Assembly: GCA_963663905.2 (NCBI GenBank)
Contig: OY760657.1
Span: 496,001 to 560,000 of the forward strand
Direction of reading: 5' to 3'
Source: Saccharicrinis sp963663905
Lineage (GTDB): Bacteria > Bacteroidota > Bacteroidia > Bacteroidales > Marinilabiliaceae
Length of the DNA: 64,000 bases
Positions 9,801 to 20,300 of this stretch are shown one piece after another. Numbering within the stretch: position 1 is the stretch's first letter; each line of letters opens with the position of its first letter. The position numbers and the translations under genes are program-made. The notes beneath the pieces were generated by a model. That model worked only from the letters and a program-made list of their open reading frames with translations, was not told where the DNA came from and did no database searches.

Positions 9801-12800
9801 GAAAATGGAATCAACTATATTTTTGCAGTAGGAGGAACTAGTCCATATGATGGATCTAATAAGCAACCAACTTTAGCAAATACAATATATTTTAATCAGA
9901 CAATAGCTACATCAGCAATTGATACCTTGTATTGGGGTAATGATGGAGGTGGAGATGATGATATTGATGCTTCAGAAAGGTTTGAGATGGGGAATTTTGT
10001 ATTAAACAGAACCTCAGCTAATGAAATTAGAACTGTAGCAGCATCAAATATTAAGAATAATCAGATATTTATTGATGTAAATGGAGATGCGTCTGTTCTT
10101 TCAGGAACTTTAGATCAAGGTCGCCAGGTTTTCAGAACCTGGGGTAAGATCGTAAACTATGATCGAATGGGAACCTGGTATGAAGATGGATCTTATCCAG
10201 TATCCGGAGGAACTCCAAGTACGGCACAAATAAGATTCAGAGAAGATGCAGATGTTGAGATTGAAACACAAGACGGTGCTGTTTTTGGTAATATTCGATT
10301 CAATGTAAATCCTGCAACTACACATGTGGTATTGACCAGTGATGTTAAGATTGAAAGAATGGAATTTATGCGTGGAGCTATTTATTTAAAAGGATATAAT
10401 CTTACTATAAATAGAATGTGGAATCTTCAAGGGAATGGAGATCTTTATGCTGATATTGATAATTCGGAGGAGTTAAATGTTTCTGATGCAGGTGTTGATG
10501 GAAATAAATTAATTTATACGGATGGAAAGGCTTCAGATGGAGGTTTAAGCTTATATATTGATAGTAATACGCCTAATGAAAAGAAATCAAACAGGGATAA
10601 TAATACTTCACCAGTAACATTTCCTGTAGGCTATACTACTGATGGAGGAACTATAATTTACCATAGACCAGCACAATTAAAAGTTAAAGATTTTTCTGAT
10701 GATGGATATGTAACAATACGTCCTGTTTCAGGTGAACTTGAAACTACTGACCCAACAGGAAATAAGGAGATTTTGCCAATGTATTGGAGAGTAACACAAA
10801 ATGGTTTTGATGTTCTTCCTAAAGTTGCATTTCAATTTTATTATAGAGGTGTTGATGTTTCTGATGCTAATCAGGAGGATAAGTATGTGCCTGGGTATGT
10901 TCTAGATGAACTACCTTTTACAAGAGGATATCAAGATGGCGTTTCGGATATTATAAATGCAGAAATTGATGGGGCTACCAGAAGAATAGTTTTCAATGGA
11001 TCATCAACAGGTGGTGAGTTTGATAAGGATGTATTTGATGGATTTACATTGACGAATGCTAACTATACTTGCGGTGAGAGTCAGAGATTTAATGGTACTC
11101 CTCAAGTGTATTATAATAAGAGACAAAATAATGCTTATTGGAATGATAAAAACTCATGGTATGAAGATCCGGAAGGATCTAAGAATGCGACGGATTACCC
11201 TCAGGCAGGTGATATTGCTGTGATTAGAGGTAGTACATGGACTCATAATATTACAGTTAATGGATCTCAACAATGTGCACAGATTATTTTTGAAAGAGAA
11301 GGAACGTATTCTGATATTGAGTCGTTACCCCGACTTAGAGTTGGTCCTAATGATATTATTACAGCAGGGGTTATTACTGGTGTAGGAGATTTATATCTAC
11401 AGCGTAATTTATCGTCATCGGCCAACGTATTTGGAGATTTGGGTGATTTTGCCAGTAATGATACCAGTGTGGTTGAGTTTTATACAATGCAAAATGGTAC
11501 TTATTCTGTAGATGAAGATGATTTTTTAAATGATTTACCTACATTAAGAGTTTATGGTGCAGGTAGTTATAGTAGAGATGTTATATTTAATTATGATCTG
11601 AAATGTAAGAATCTGGTTGTTGATGGTCATGCTACACTTGTTGTTGGAGGGAATTATGAAGTTGAAAATCAGACTCGTCTGGGTTTTACTTACGATGGTA
11701 ACATCCAGTTTCCTAACGGTACTGAATCGTTTTCTTTAACTACGAATGATTTGTATACATCAACGGGAAAGGGTAGTGAAGCCGAATCATATACTATTGA
11801 TGTTGCTTCAGGTGGAACCAACGCCGTGGAGCATTATCTTATAGTAAAAGGAAATATCAACTTTAATTATAGAGGAGATGTAAACGAAAGTGATTACCTG
11901 TTGATGGATTTGTATAATTCTTCAGTTGAAAATAATGTTATTTTAAGTTTAGAAGGTAGCAATTCCGGCGAGCTTAATAACTTATTTGAAGATGGACAGT
12001 ATTCATTGGATTTATATAAAATTCAAGTTGATAAAGGAGTTAATACTGATTCAACATTCACAATCAACTCTAATTTTTCATTGGATGCCCCTTCAAATGG
12101 TAATGTTAAGAATATTAATTTGCAGAATGGATTCTTGGTGTTGAATAATGACCAAATAAATATAGATCTATCTACAGGAGGTTCATTGTTTCCAATTGCA
12201 GGTACATCCGGTTTGGAAATTCAACAAGGAACTGTTAATGTAAATGGAGGATCAGGGATTTCATTGGATGGTATTTTAAAGATATCCGGAGGAAAATTGG
12301 ATATGTCTGATTCTGATAGTGGTGAAGGTGATAATCCTATAGTGTTTTCAACATCAGGTAATTCGAAAATTGAAATAACAGATGGAACCTTATTGGTTGG
12401 TTCACAGATACGTCGTTCAGAGAATGATGATCTTGGTGTATTAAATTATTCTCAGACAGGAGGAGATGTTCAAATAGGTGTTTCTTCCGGAGGTATTGCC
12501 AGTAGAGGTATGTTTGAGGTTCTGAATACCGGAAGTTCAATAACTTATACTGGGGGCAAATTAAGTTTGCTTCAGCAAAACACAAGCTCTCCTGAAATTG
12601 CTGCATTATTACTTAATCCTTCAAGTTATAATTTGTCAGGTAGTACAATTTATATTTTTACAGAAGATACACCTACAGGACAAAATAGTTTTGGAATTAA
12701 TAGTTCTGTTCCTCTTAATAATTTGACAATTAACGGAACAAATAATCCTACTGCAAATATTGAAATCCGTGACCTTTCAATTGCAGGCGATTTGAATATT

Positions 12801-15800
12801 GAATCTGAGTCAGAACTTGATGCAAATGGTTTTGCCATTGAAATTCAGGGTGATTGGACTAATGAAGGTACCTTTACTGCATCAAATGGCGAAGTTTTAT
12901 TCGTAGGTTATAGCGAACAAACGATTACCGGAAATACAACATTCTATAAGTTAACCAAGCAGAATGGAGGAGATGTATTGTCGTTAGGCAATTCAACAGA
13001 TATTACTGTAGATTATTTGTTAACCTTAACAGATGGTTCAATTGATGATAATGGAAATTCTATTTATGTAAAAAGAGATATCATAAATAATGGCGAAATG
13101 ATCAGTGGGGATGGTGATGGAGTGGTTTTAAATGGAACTGCTTCTCAAAGAATTTATGGTGATGGTTCTTATGAAAAAGTGTATTTGAACAATGCTTCTG
13201 GTTTTACACAAGAAGAGGGCAATGTTATCACGATTAAGGAAAACCTTCAGATGGAGTCCGGAGTTTTAGATATTGGAAAAAATTTAATTGTATTTCAAGA
13301 GAATGCGACAATAAATACAACAACTGGTTTTTCAACGAGTAATCTGATTCAAACAGATGTTTCGTTTGTTGATGCCGGACTTAAAAAATATGTTCCAGCG
13401 GGTTCCTTAAGCTTTATATATCCGTTAGGTAGCGGAGGTGCATATACTCCTGTTAATTTAACGATTACAAATAACAGTTCTGAAGGTGCTTATTTGAGAG
13501 TTAAGGGGGCGAATGAGTGTCATCCTAGTGTTATAGATCTGTCAGAAACAACAATGGATGAAACAACAAATGTGTTACAATATTATTGGGTCTTAGATGC
13601 GAATGGATTTTCAGATTTCCAGGGAGCTATTTCAATGAGTTATCCTAATTCACTGGTTATGGTGACTGAATCCGGGTATACTTATGACGATTATATAACA
13701 GCTCGTTTACTATCTCGAGGGGAAGGAGAATGGAATAAGGATGTTGGCACAGTAGATACAGCTAATGATATTATATCTTTTGATTTTTCTGTTGCAACAG
13801 ATGATGATGGCATAAAAGGAGACTATACTGCGGGATTAGATGAGGCTATTCCGGATCAGGTTCCAACTTATACTTCAGTAAAAGATGGAAATTGGAATGA
13901 TGTGTCTGTATGGACACCAACGCCTCCAACAGGTGGTCCAAGAGGAGCTATTGTTGTTGTAAATAATAATGTATCTATTCCTGTAGATTATATTTCAAGC
14001 TATAAAACAACAATTAATGACCAAATTACTATTCCAGGAACAGAAGGACATCGTTTAGGGAATGTTGATGGATCTGGAACTCTTTATTTGGAAACCGGAG
14101 GATTACCAACTGCTGACTATACTGAGTTCTTTGTCGTAAATGGTGGTACTGTAGAATTTTCAGGAACAGATATTTCCTATCCAGTATTATCAGGAATTAC
14201 AACTGTAAATAATATTAAATTTTCAGGAACTGGTCAAAGAAATCTGCCTAACACAGACCTTAATATTTTAGGTGATTTAATTATTGAAAGTACAGGTTCG
14301 TTAATGGTTAACAATATCAATGACAGAGATTTGTATATAGATGGAGATCTTGAGTATAATTCTGGTAATATTGATTGGGGTATGGGAACATTAAATTTAT
14401 CCGGAACATCAGTGCAGAATATTTTTGGATTAAGTTCGCTAACCGGAAGTAATGAAGTATATAACCTGACTATAAATAATGGTTCCGGAGTAAATCTTCA
14501 ATTTGATATGGATGTATCAAATAAATTGAAGTTAACTAATGGTATTCTTAATACTGAAAATGGGGATTTAGTTATAACTAATTCAGCGGCTAATGCTTTT
14601 GAAGGTGGTAATTCATCATCGTTTGTAGATGGACCTTTAACAAAGTATATTAATTATAATGAGTCATTCCAATTTCCAGTAGGAAGTGCAGGGAGATATG
14701 GGATTATAAAAATCTTTAATGCAAAAAAGAGCGGTACTTCTGGAACAGGTATATGGAAGGTTCATTATTATAATGAGGATCCGTCATCTGCAGGTTACGA
14801 TACAGAAAGTATGGATGGAAATATTGAGTTCGTCAGTCATAATGAATATTGGACCATTTATGGGCCTGACGGCGGGAGTTCTAAAGTTACAATGACATGG
14901 GATAATCAAAGTGGTGTAACACCTGATAGTAACTTTAGAATGGTACAGTGGAGTGATTTAACAACAGATGCATGGCAAGAGGTAAATATTATTTCGTTAT
15001 CAGGAGATGCTTCAGGTGGAACAGTTTCTTCAAGTAGTTCTCTATTGTATAATGAATTCTCAGAAGGTAATACGTTTACATTTGGTTCAATATCTGTTCC
15101 TTCATATACTTGGGTTGGTAATACTAATGATTGGTTTACTGCTTCTAACTGGAGTAATGCCATAATCCCTGACGCTTCCTCAGATGTTAGTATTAATTTA
15201 GTTTCTTCCCCTAAAGTATATCCAGTCATTGATCCTTCAATTCAATCGGGCGTGGTTCAGGTTAATGATCTTACAATTGCAACAGGTGCAAGTTTGACTT
15301 TATACGAAAGCTCTAGATTCACTATTAATGGTAATCTGACTACTAATGGAGGATTAGTTGTTAATAATTCATCAGAAAATCCCGTTTCAATTATTACACA
15401 TGGTTCTGTTTCTGGTGAAGCAGTATTTAAATGGACTGGTTTAACTAATATGTTATGGTGGCATATCGGATATCCCGTATCAGGAGTAACAGATGCAGAG
15501 TTGGATGCTTCATATGGAAATTCTGATTATGCATTAAATAGATATGCTTCTACAGGGTGGGAAAGAGTAGCTGGAATTAATGGAACTGATAATTACGATT
15601 TTGATAATGATTTATTAGAGGGCTATGCTTTACTGCCACGATATGCTGGTCAAACATTATCTTATTCTGGTGTCCTTAACAATAATTCGAGTTATTCTAA
15701 AGTATTTAACAAAGCACAATGGTATCTAATTGCAAATCCATATCCTTCTTACATAGATATAAAAGATGAAGGATTTAATTTAGGAAGTTTCTTGAAAACC

Positions 15801-16694
15801 ATTTATATAGAAAGTAGTGATAATATTACTTCTACATTTAACAGGTTAACAAATATTGGTATAAATGGAGGTTCTCGTTATGTTGCACCAGGACAGTCTG
15901 TTTGGTTAAGAACTTATAATTCGAGTGATGTTATTTCAATAGCAAAATCAGCCAGAGTTCATTTTAGTGGAAGTTTAAAAACTACATCAGTTGACAATAA
16001 TAATATATTTAGGTTTATACTAGAAGGAGATAATAATGCAGATGAAGGGGTTGTCTTTTTTAGTAGTGATTTTGGTAATGAAGCCACTTCAAAATATGAT
16101 TCTGAAAAGATGATGAATGGTGGAAATATGGTAAATGTATATTCATTAAAAGAGAATCAGGAAATTTCGATTAATGCATTACCTGAATATAAATCAAATA
16201 GGGTTATTTCAATTGGATACTCAGTATCAACGGAAGGAATGGTAGACTTCACATTTAAAGCATCAAATATTTCAAGCTTTATGTCTGATATAAATGTTTA
16301 TTTAATTGATAAACTTGAGGATATAACTGTTAATTTGAGAGAAGAACCTTCTTATACATTTACACCAACAGCAGCGAGTTCTAATGATAGGTTCGAATTA
16401 GTTTTTGAAACAAGTCTTACTACAAGTGTCGATGAAGGCGAGAGTGTGGTTTCATCGCGAAATGTTTCAATTTACTCGGTAAAACAAGAAGCAACAGTTA
16501 AAGTAACAGAAGATGTTTTGCTTGAAAAAGATAGACTTATTGAAGTATATGATATTTCAGGTCAATTAGTAAAACAAGTTGATTTGGATGATGTAGAAAC
16601 AACTTTTACCCTTCCTCAGGCAAATACTGTTTATATTATTAATGTAGAAGCCGGAGGCTATTCATATCAAGAAAAAGTAGTGACTCAAAATTAA
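6819..16694 (+). CDS. Giant repetitive T9SS-secreted surface protein with N-terminal LamG-like domain, paralog 2
   Basis: The protein has 3291 residues from the ATG at 6819. This start puts a normal signal peptide first (basic 'MHRR', a hydrophobic core, cleavage near 'GFCQ'). The in-frame ATG at 6771 adds 16 residues, but the homologous ATG before paralog 3 runs straight into a stop, so it is probably not used. Residues ~40-260 look like a concanavalin/LamG-type lectin domain ('WLDANDLGSF' ... 'VAEILVYRDG'). Long beta-helix-like repeats and 'YTAGL' and Trp modules follow, for example 'KDGNWNDVSVW'. Residues from 15432 to the end match the ~420-residue C-terminal region of the other paralogs, ending in a T9SS type A sorting signal. 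Stretches such as 'GQIRR' ... 'LNTGS' are shared with paralog 1. Predicted cell-surface or matrix protein; the lectin-like domain suggests glycan or peptide binding (inference). Confidence 0.85.
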   Translation: MHRRIILFFLILAICTINGFCQTGPAGVGNTEGKSSQPENLIWLDANDLGSFSDGSIWYDKSGNENNATHVNMGGNAPSLSLLNGQNVLDFDGSASYLRILDDGSGDNRLDGMDELAIFAVFNPGSTDQRALISKRQNASGNSRSWTLFHDSGYNLKGYAGSGTAGGGVNTSGSYGIASYILNNSLSLYYNGDLQNSNGSGYSIPDRSENICIGRFDETSSETRWYNGSVAEILVYRDGINTAQRTIIENYLSEKYNIALGTTSKDKFTPSDASFIKDIVGVGVESDGVHSLASSSGLYISLRDSSLGDYIFASHDGTINDISSIQSVSVADKAWNRSWYVESTGTATAHLSFDLSEGVGGAYPQDLANYVLLKKDSPSGSYSIVTTSLKGIEESDRIYFEVESANFTNGYYTLATLDESVSPVEGGTRRIWYALRSTADWDSPDAWTLEPCGCLPNNPDGYTPITSPTSASDKVVIMSGKKVTVPVGVNNLSNGELVVEGELDLQTTTGHSFSTISGTGVIMMAADNFPSGDASDFITQGEGEGKVQFYGSGYTISRDHEFYNVEFNLSSAVSEIILKSNLAVNGDLEINNGIVTINDGVSTNNLDVNIYGDFNISSGGQLQTGEGNARHQLNLYGDLKNQGGVVKFTNRTSAIYNSDATDGIVDVNFLNDTEDQLVTCNGITNFYRIEVDKGDDDTYVLSINASDTDNFKLYGRANYSHSSIAQLTNNNNALGLLRGTVRLGQNVVIDQLNTSGNFNISEAACLWVDGGTITMSSGNSLVPYGIVKVTSGTLSVLVPSGITLRDNGNIQIEDGVINTNQIRTSILGAEHQGGYKQSGGIVNIVGGSSTTDYYLFNLTYEGNTFQMSGGTLNVQQANSKGGIFINSLESNCNVTGGTVIANIGNSNDFVITSRAPFYNLILEKSTSNSNVFILDDGVDVGSTDVDLEAQSLKVLNDFRIRGEESGADYPDITLQAVNSDDEPVDLYIGGSMFFENGINYIFAVGGTSPYDGSNKQPTLANTIYFNQTIATSAIDTLYWGNDGGGDDDIDASERFEMGNFVLNRTSANEIRTVAASNIKNNQIFIDVNGDASVLSGTLDQGRQVFRTWGKIVNYDRMGTWYEDGSYPVSGGTPSTAQIRFREDADVEIETQDGAVFGNIRFNVNPATTHVVLTSDVKIERMEFMRGAIYLKGYNLTINRMWNLQGNGDLYADIDNSEELNVSDAGVDGNKLIYTDGKASDGGLSLYIDSNTPNEKKSNRDNNTSPVTFPVGYTTDGGTIIYHRPAQLKVKDFSDDGYVTIRPVSGELETTDPTGNKEILPMYWRVTQNGFDVLPKVAFQFYYRGVDVSDANQEDKYVPGYVLDELPFTRGYQDGVSDIINAEIDGATRRIVFNGSSTGGEFDKDVFDGFTLTNANYTCGESQRFNGTPQVYYNKRQNNAYWNDKNSWYEDPEGSKNATDYPQAGDIAVIRGSTWTHNITVNGSQQCAQIIFEREGTYSDIESLPRLRVGPNDIITAGVITGVGDLYLQRNLSSSANVFGDLGDFASNDTSVVEFYTMQNGTYSVDEDDFLNDLPTLRVYGAGSYSRDVIFNYDLKCKNLVVDGHATLVVGGNYEVENQTRLGFTYDGNIQFPNGTESFSLTTNDLYTSTGKGSEAESYTIDVASGGTNAVEHYLIVKGNINFNYRGDVNESDYLLMDLYNSSVENNVILSLEGSNSGELNNLFEDGQYSLDLYKIQVDKGVNTDSTFTINSNFSLDAPSNGNVKNINLQNGFLVLNNDQINIDLSTGGSLFPIAGTSGLEIQQGTVNVNGGSGISLDGILKISGGKLDMSDSDSGEGDNPIVFSTSGNSKIEITDGTLLVGSQIRRSENDDLGVLNYSQTGGDVQIGVSSGGIASRGMFEVLNTGSSITYTGGKLSLLQQNTSSPEIAALLLNPSSYNLSGSTIYIFTEDTPTGQNSFGINSSVPLNNLTINGTNNPTANIEIRDLSIAGDLNIESESELDANGFAIEIQGDWTNEGTFTASNGEVLFVGYSEQTITGNTTFYKLTKQNGGDVLSLGNSTDITVDYLLTLTDGSIDDNGNSIYVKRDIINNGEMISGDGDGVVLNGTASQRIYGDGSYEKVYLNNASGFTQEEGNVITIKENLQMESGVLDIGKNLIVFQENATINTTTGFSTSNLIQTDVSFVDAGLKKYVPAGSLSFIYPLGSGGAYTPVNLTITNNSSEGAYLRVKGANECHPSVIDLSETTMDETTNVLQYYWVLDANGFSDFQGAISMSYPNSLVMVTESGYTYDDYITARLLSRGEGEWNKDVGTVDTANDIISFDFSVATDDDGIKGDYTAGLDEAIPDQVPTYTSVKDGNWNDVSVWTPTPPTGGPRGAIVVVNNNVSIPVDYISSYKTTINDQITIPGTEGHRLGNVDGSGTLYLETGGLPTADYTEFFVVNGGTVEFSGTDISYPVLSGITTVNNIKFSGTGQRNLPNTDLNILGDLIIESTGSLMVNNINDRDLYIDGDLEYNSGNIDWGMGTLNLSGTSVQNIFGLSSLTGSNEVYNLTINNGSGVNLQFDMDVSNKLKLTNGILNTENGDLVITNSAANAFEGGNSSSFVDGPLTKYINYNESFQFPVGSAGRYGIIKIFNAKKSGTSGTGIWKVHYYNEDPSSAGYDTESMDGNIEFVSHNEYWTIYGPDGGSSKVTMTWDNQSGVTPDSNFRMVQWSDLTTDAWQEVNIISLSGDASGGTVSSSSSLLYNEFSEGNTFTFGSISVPSYTWVGNTNDWFTASNWSNAIIPDASSDVSINLVSSPKVYPVIDPSIQSGVVQVNDLTIATGASLTLYESSRFTINGNLTTNGGLVVNNSSENPVSIITHGSVSGEAVFKWTGLTNMLWWHIGYPVSGVTDAELDASYGNSDYALNRYASTGWERVAGINGTDNYDFDNDLLEGYALLPRYAGQTLSYSGVLNNNSSYSKVFNKAQWYLIANPYPSYIDIKDEGFNLGSFLKTIYIESSDNITSTFNRLTNIGINGGSRYVAPGQSVWLRTYNSSDVISIAKSARVHFSGSLKTTSVDNNNIFRFILEGDNNADEGVVFFSSDFGNEATSKYDSEKMMNGGNMVNVYSLKENQEISINALPEYKSNRVISIGYSVSTEGMVDFTFKASNISSFMSDINVYLIDKLEDITVNLREEPSYTFTPTAASSNDRFELVFETSLTTSVDEGESVVSSRNVSIYSVKQEATVKVTEDVLLEKDRLIEVYDISGQLVKQVDLDDVETTFTLPQANTVYIINVEAGGYSYQEKVVTQN
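15432..16691 (+). repeat. Shared C-terminal region, copy 2
   Basis: 420 codons collinear with copies 1 and 3. Bases 16484-16555 are identical to 6179-6250 (72 bp). The stretch coding 'SSFMSDINVYLIDKLEDI' is almost identical in DNA to copy 3. Confidence 0.85.
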
Positions 16695-16721
16695 GAATAG
16701 AGATTGTTTGTATAATATACA

Positions 16722-16753
16722 GTCCGGTAACAATTTGCTACCGGATTTTTTTT
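16722..16753 (+). terminator. Intrinsic terminator after giant paralog 2
   Basis: Stem TCCGGTA (16723-16729) and TACCGGA (16739-16745) with a following run of eight T. It is almost the same sequence as the terminators at 6417 and 33183. Confidence 0.85.
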
Positions 16754-16865
16754 GTACTAGCTAAAGTGAGGTCTGTGTACCTTGTATATTAAGATATTCA
16801 AATAAATAGTGTTTAACTATTTATCATGTAAATCGGTATATTCATCAATATTAGTTTTTTTTTCG

Positions 16866-16896
16866 GTTGTTGAGAATAAATATTAGTCTATTTTTA
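16866..16896 (+). promoter_or_regulatory. Conserved putative promoter upstream of giant paralog 3, with 10-C tract
   Basis: GTTG (16866-16869), a 19-nt spacer and TATTTTTA (16889-16896) repeat the arrangement at 6562-6592. The direct repeat is present, slightly degraded in the first copy (16847-16860 and 16879-16892). The C-tract is ten C (16916-16925) against six before paralog 2. The leader from here to the start codon at 17310 would be about 400 nt. Confidence 0.5.
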
Positions 16897-17084
16897 CCCT
16901 CGTATAATTAATTCTCCCCCCCCCCGTTAGGTTTTAATTATATGTAATGTAGTTGAAAGAATTTTATCTGTCTGGCTATGCCTAATAGGTAGTTTAACGT
17001 TTTTTTTTATGTATTACATATCAATAAAGTTGATTTAAAACAATCAGCTGTAAGATAAAGATGCCTTGTTTTGAGGTTTTGTTA

Positions 17085-17299
17085 ATGGATGAATTTTGAT
17101 TGTTCTGAATTTTATTTAAGAACCTTAGATTATGCATCTAATGTACATTTTAGAGTTCTTTTATCAGGAAATTGTAGTCATTCATCATAAAAAATGCATT
17201 CAATATTTAAGAATTTGAACAAATACGTAGAAAGGACGTATGAAAATTTATTTTTGTAACTGTTTTACAATATCTAACATAGTTTTGGGACTGGTTTAA
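17085..17299 (+). other. Long leader of giant paralog 3 with two short upstream reading frames
   Basis: ATG at 17085 aligns with the ATG at 6771 of paralog 2 but stops after four codons (17085-17099). A second short frame of 19 codons (17240-17299, starting MKIYFCNCF) follows an AAAGGA sequence and ends 10 nt before the ATG of paralog 3. Whether either is translated cannot be told; they may be chance. Confidence 0.25.
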
Positions 17300-17309
17300 C
17301 TATTATTTT

Positions 17310-20300
17310 ATGATATCTAAATTTACTTTTTTAAAAGGTTCTCTTATTTTATTACTATTAATTGTTTCAATACAATTATCTGCACAAACAGAAGGTGATT
17401 ATCGCACAAAATCATCGGGTTCACTAAATTGGTCAGCTTTGACAAGTTGGGAGGTATATACTTCCGGTAGTTGGGAAGATGCAACTGAATATCCTGGGTA
17501 TTCTGCATCTTCAGCTATTGTTACCATTCAAAGTGGAGCCAATGTAACACTTGATGTTACATTAGCTAATGCCATTGGAGGTATGGTTGTTGCTGGTTCT
17601 TTTACAACTTCTAATAATGACAGGGCGTTTACTGTAGATGGAGATTTGACCATAATGGGAGATTTTAATATTAGAAGATGTAATCCATTAACTGTAACAG
17701 GTGGTACCAATATTTCCGGGACTATGACAGATAATCATGATAATGGATCAGCTGTTTTTCAAGGAGTTTTTACTGTGGAAATCGGAGGTTCTTTTTCTAC
17801 GTCTAATAGTTCTGCTTTCACATTTCAAAACGGTATTGTAAATAATGGAACATTCTCTCATTCGGGAACAGGTAATGTGATATTTCAAAATGGCATTGAG
17901 AATAATGGAACATTTGAAAAAACAGGATATGGTAGAGTATATTTCAATACAAATTCTCAAAGTATTACAGGTAATGCACTAACCATAAATGCTTCTTATA
18001 TTTATATAGATACCGATGGGGCAGCTAATGATATTATGGTTACAGTAGATGCAGATGCGTCAATCAATATTAATAATGCGGGATTATATAATTATAGTAA
18101 CGCTGCAGTTGCATTTCAAATGAATGATGGTGTTCTGAATCTGGCTAGGAATAATACGCAATATTTGAATAACGGAGGAGGTACGGGGAAGTTAATTCTT
18201 GAAGAGTTAAATATCAGTGGTACAGGAGTAAAATATTGTTATGGAAATATTGTACTGACAAATAATCTTATTCTGGATGCCGGATATTCACTTAATTTTA
18301 ATACTTCGAATTTTACAGTAAATGGGTACTCTTCAATAAGTGGTACTTTAACAGACACAAATAATACCGGTTCAGAAACGTTTATTGGATTATTTACAGT
18401 AAATGCAGGTGGCTCATATATTACTAATTATACTTCTTCACATTCATTTGGTAATGGAATAGTAAATAATGGAGATCTCAGTATTTATAATTCCGGTGTT
18501 ACGATTGATTTTATCACAAATTCACAGGATATCTCAGGAACAAATCCGGTTACTTTGGATGGAACTATAACGATTGGAGATGGTTTGACAGTTACCAATA
18601 AAATATCGGATGTCACAGATGGGCTTATAATGGAGGGAGTTCTTAATGGAGCAAGTGGCACTTCTACGTTTGTGAACGAGACGTTAATAAGTGTTAGGGA
18701 TACTTATGGTCCAATGTTAACTATTGGTATTTTTGATGTGTCTTTGGATGAAAATATAGTTAGGTATGATCTAAATAATACACAATATGTTTCACCTGTT
18801 GAGTATTATGATTTAATAATAGAGGCAACAGGAGATCAAAATAAATATTTACAAGGTAATACTGTTGTAAGAAATGATTTTGAACTGGTAAACAGAACGG
18901 ACTTTATGCCAGCTGAATATGATTTTACAGTATTAGGGAATTCGAATATTTATGGTCGGATTTATGATCAGGATGATGCTGGGACTTTAACATTTCAGGA
19001 TGTGGATTTATCCAATGGAGAATTAACAGGTGATCATACAGGTAATTATATTATTAATGGTAATTTAACAATGCCTTCAGCTTATGGTCGTATCGGACGA
19101 GGTGATATTACTATACAAGGAACTACTGATGTTCCTGTAGGTTTAAATCTTACTTTAAATAATAACAATGGTACCAAAATATTTGTAGGTAAAATAACTT
19201 CTGATGGAGATTGGCTAAATACGGGTAATGAAAGTGTGGAAATTCAAAATGGTATTGAATTTAATGGAACGACATTTACTTCTGGTTCCGGAGTTTACAA
19301 TTTTACAACTAATGATCAGAGTATTAGTGGTTCCTCTTCTATCGTATTTTCAAATGATGTGTTTGTAGGAGATAACAGTACTTTAACAAATGAAATAACA
19401 GGAGGAATCACTATTACTGATGAGTTAGACGGACTTGGTGCTAATTCTGTATTTGCGAATAGTAGTATTGTGAATTTTAACGATGGAGATTTAGTTCCAA
19501 TGGAAAACGGAACTTTAGATTGTTCCTCAAATCCAAATACTTTCAATTATAATAGAAGTACTCGCCAATATATCAAGCCTACAACATATTATAATTTAAA
19601 TCTAGTCGATGATGTAGAAGATAGTAATTATAGTGATTACAAACAATTACAGGGTACAACCACTGTTTTAAATACTCTTACAACCTCAGGTTATACTGAT
19701 TTTATTTGTAACAGTAATGACTTAATAATTACAGGTTCAGTAACGCATGGATCTAATGGTGAATTTACCACAGGGAGTAATACTGTTACTTATAATGGCA
19801 CAGGAGATCAGGATATTTTGGATATCACTTATGATGGCAATCTTGTACTGGCTGGTACCGGTACTAAAAGCCTAACATCAGATATTACAGTAGTAGGTAA
19901 TGTAACAATTAATAATGGAAGTACTTTTATTATAGCCGATAATCAGACTTTAACATTGGCAGATACATCCGTACTAACAAACAACGGTACTTTTAAAGCC
20001 GTTGGTTCATCTGGTAATCCGGCAACCATTACAACTTCCGGTTCCGGAGGATATACAATAGATCAATCTGACGCTTCAGCTGAGTTCCATGCGTCTTATG
20101 CAAGCTTTGATTATACAGGAGGAATTACTATTTCAGATGGTACTGTTGATGCAACAAACAATTTTTCAAACTGTACTTTTTCCAATGGTACAGGAAATGA
20201 ATATATGAATTTTGGAGGATTTGATCCAATCGGTGGATTGTCATCAATTCAAAATGTGACTTTTGAATCCGGACCTTCTTATAATGTATCTCGTACTTCA

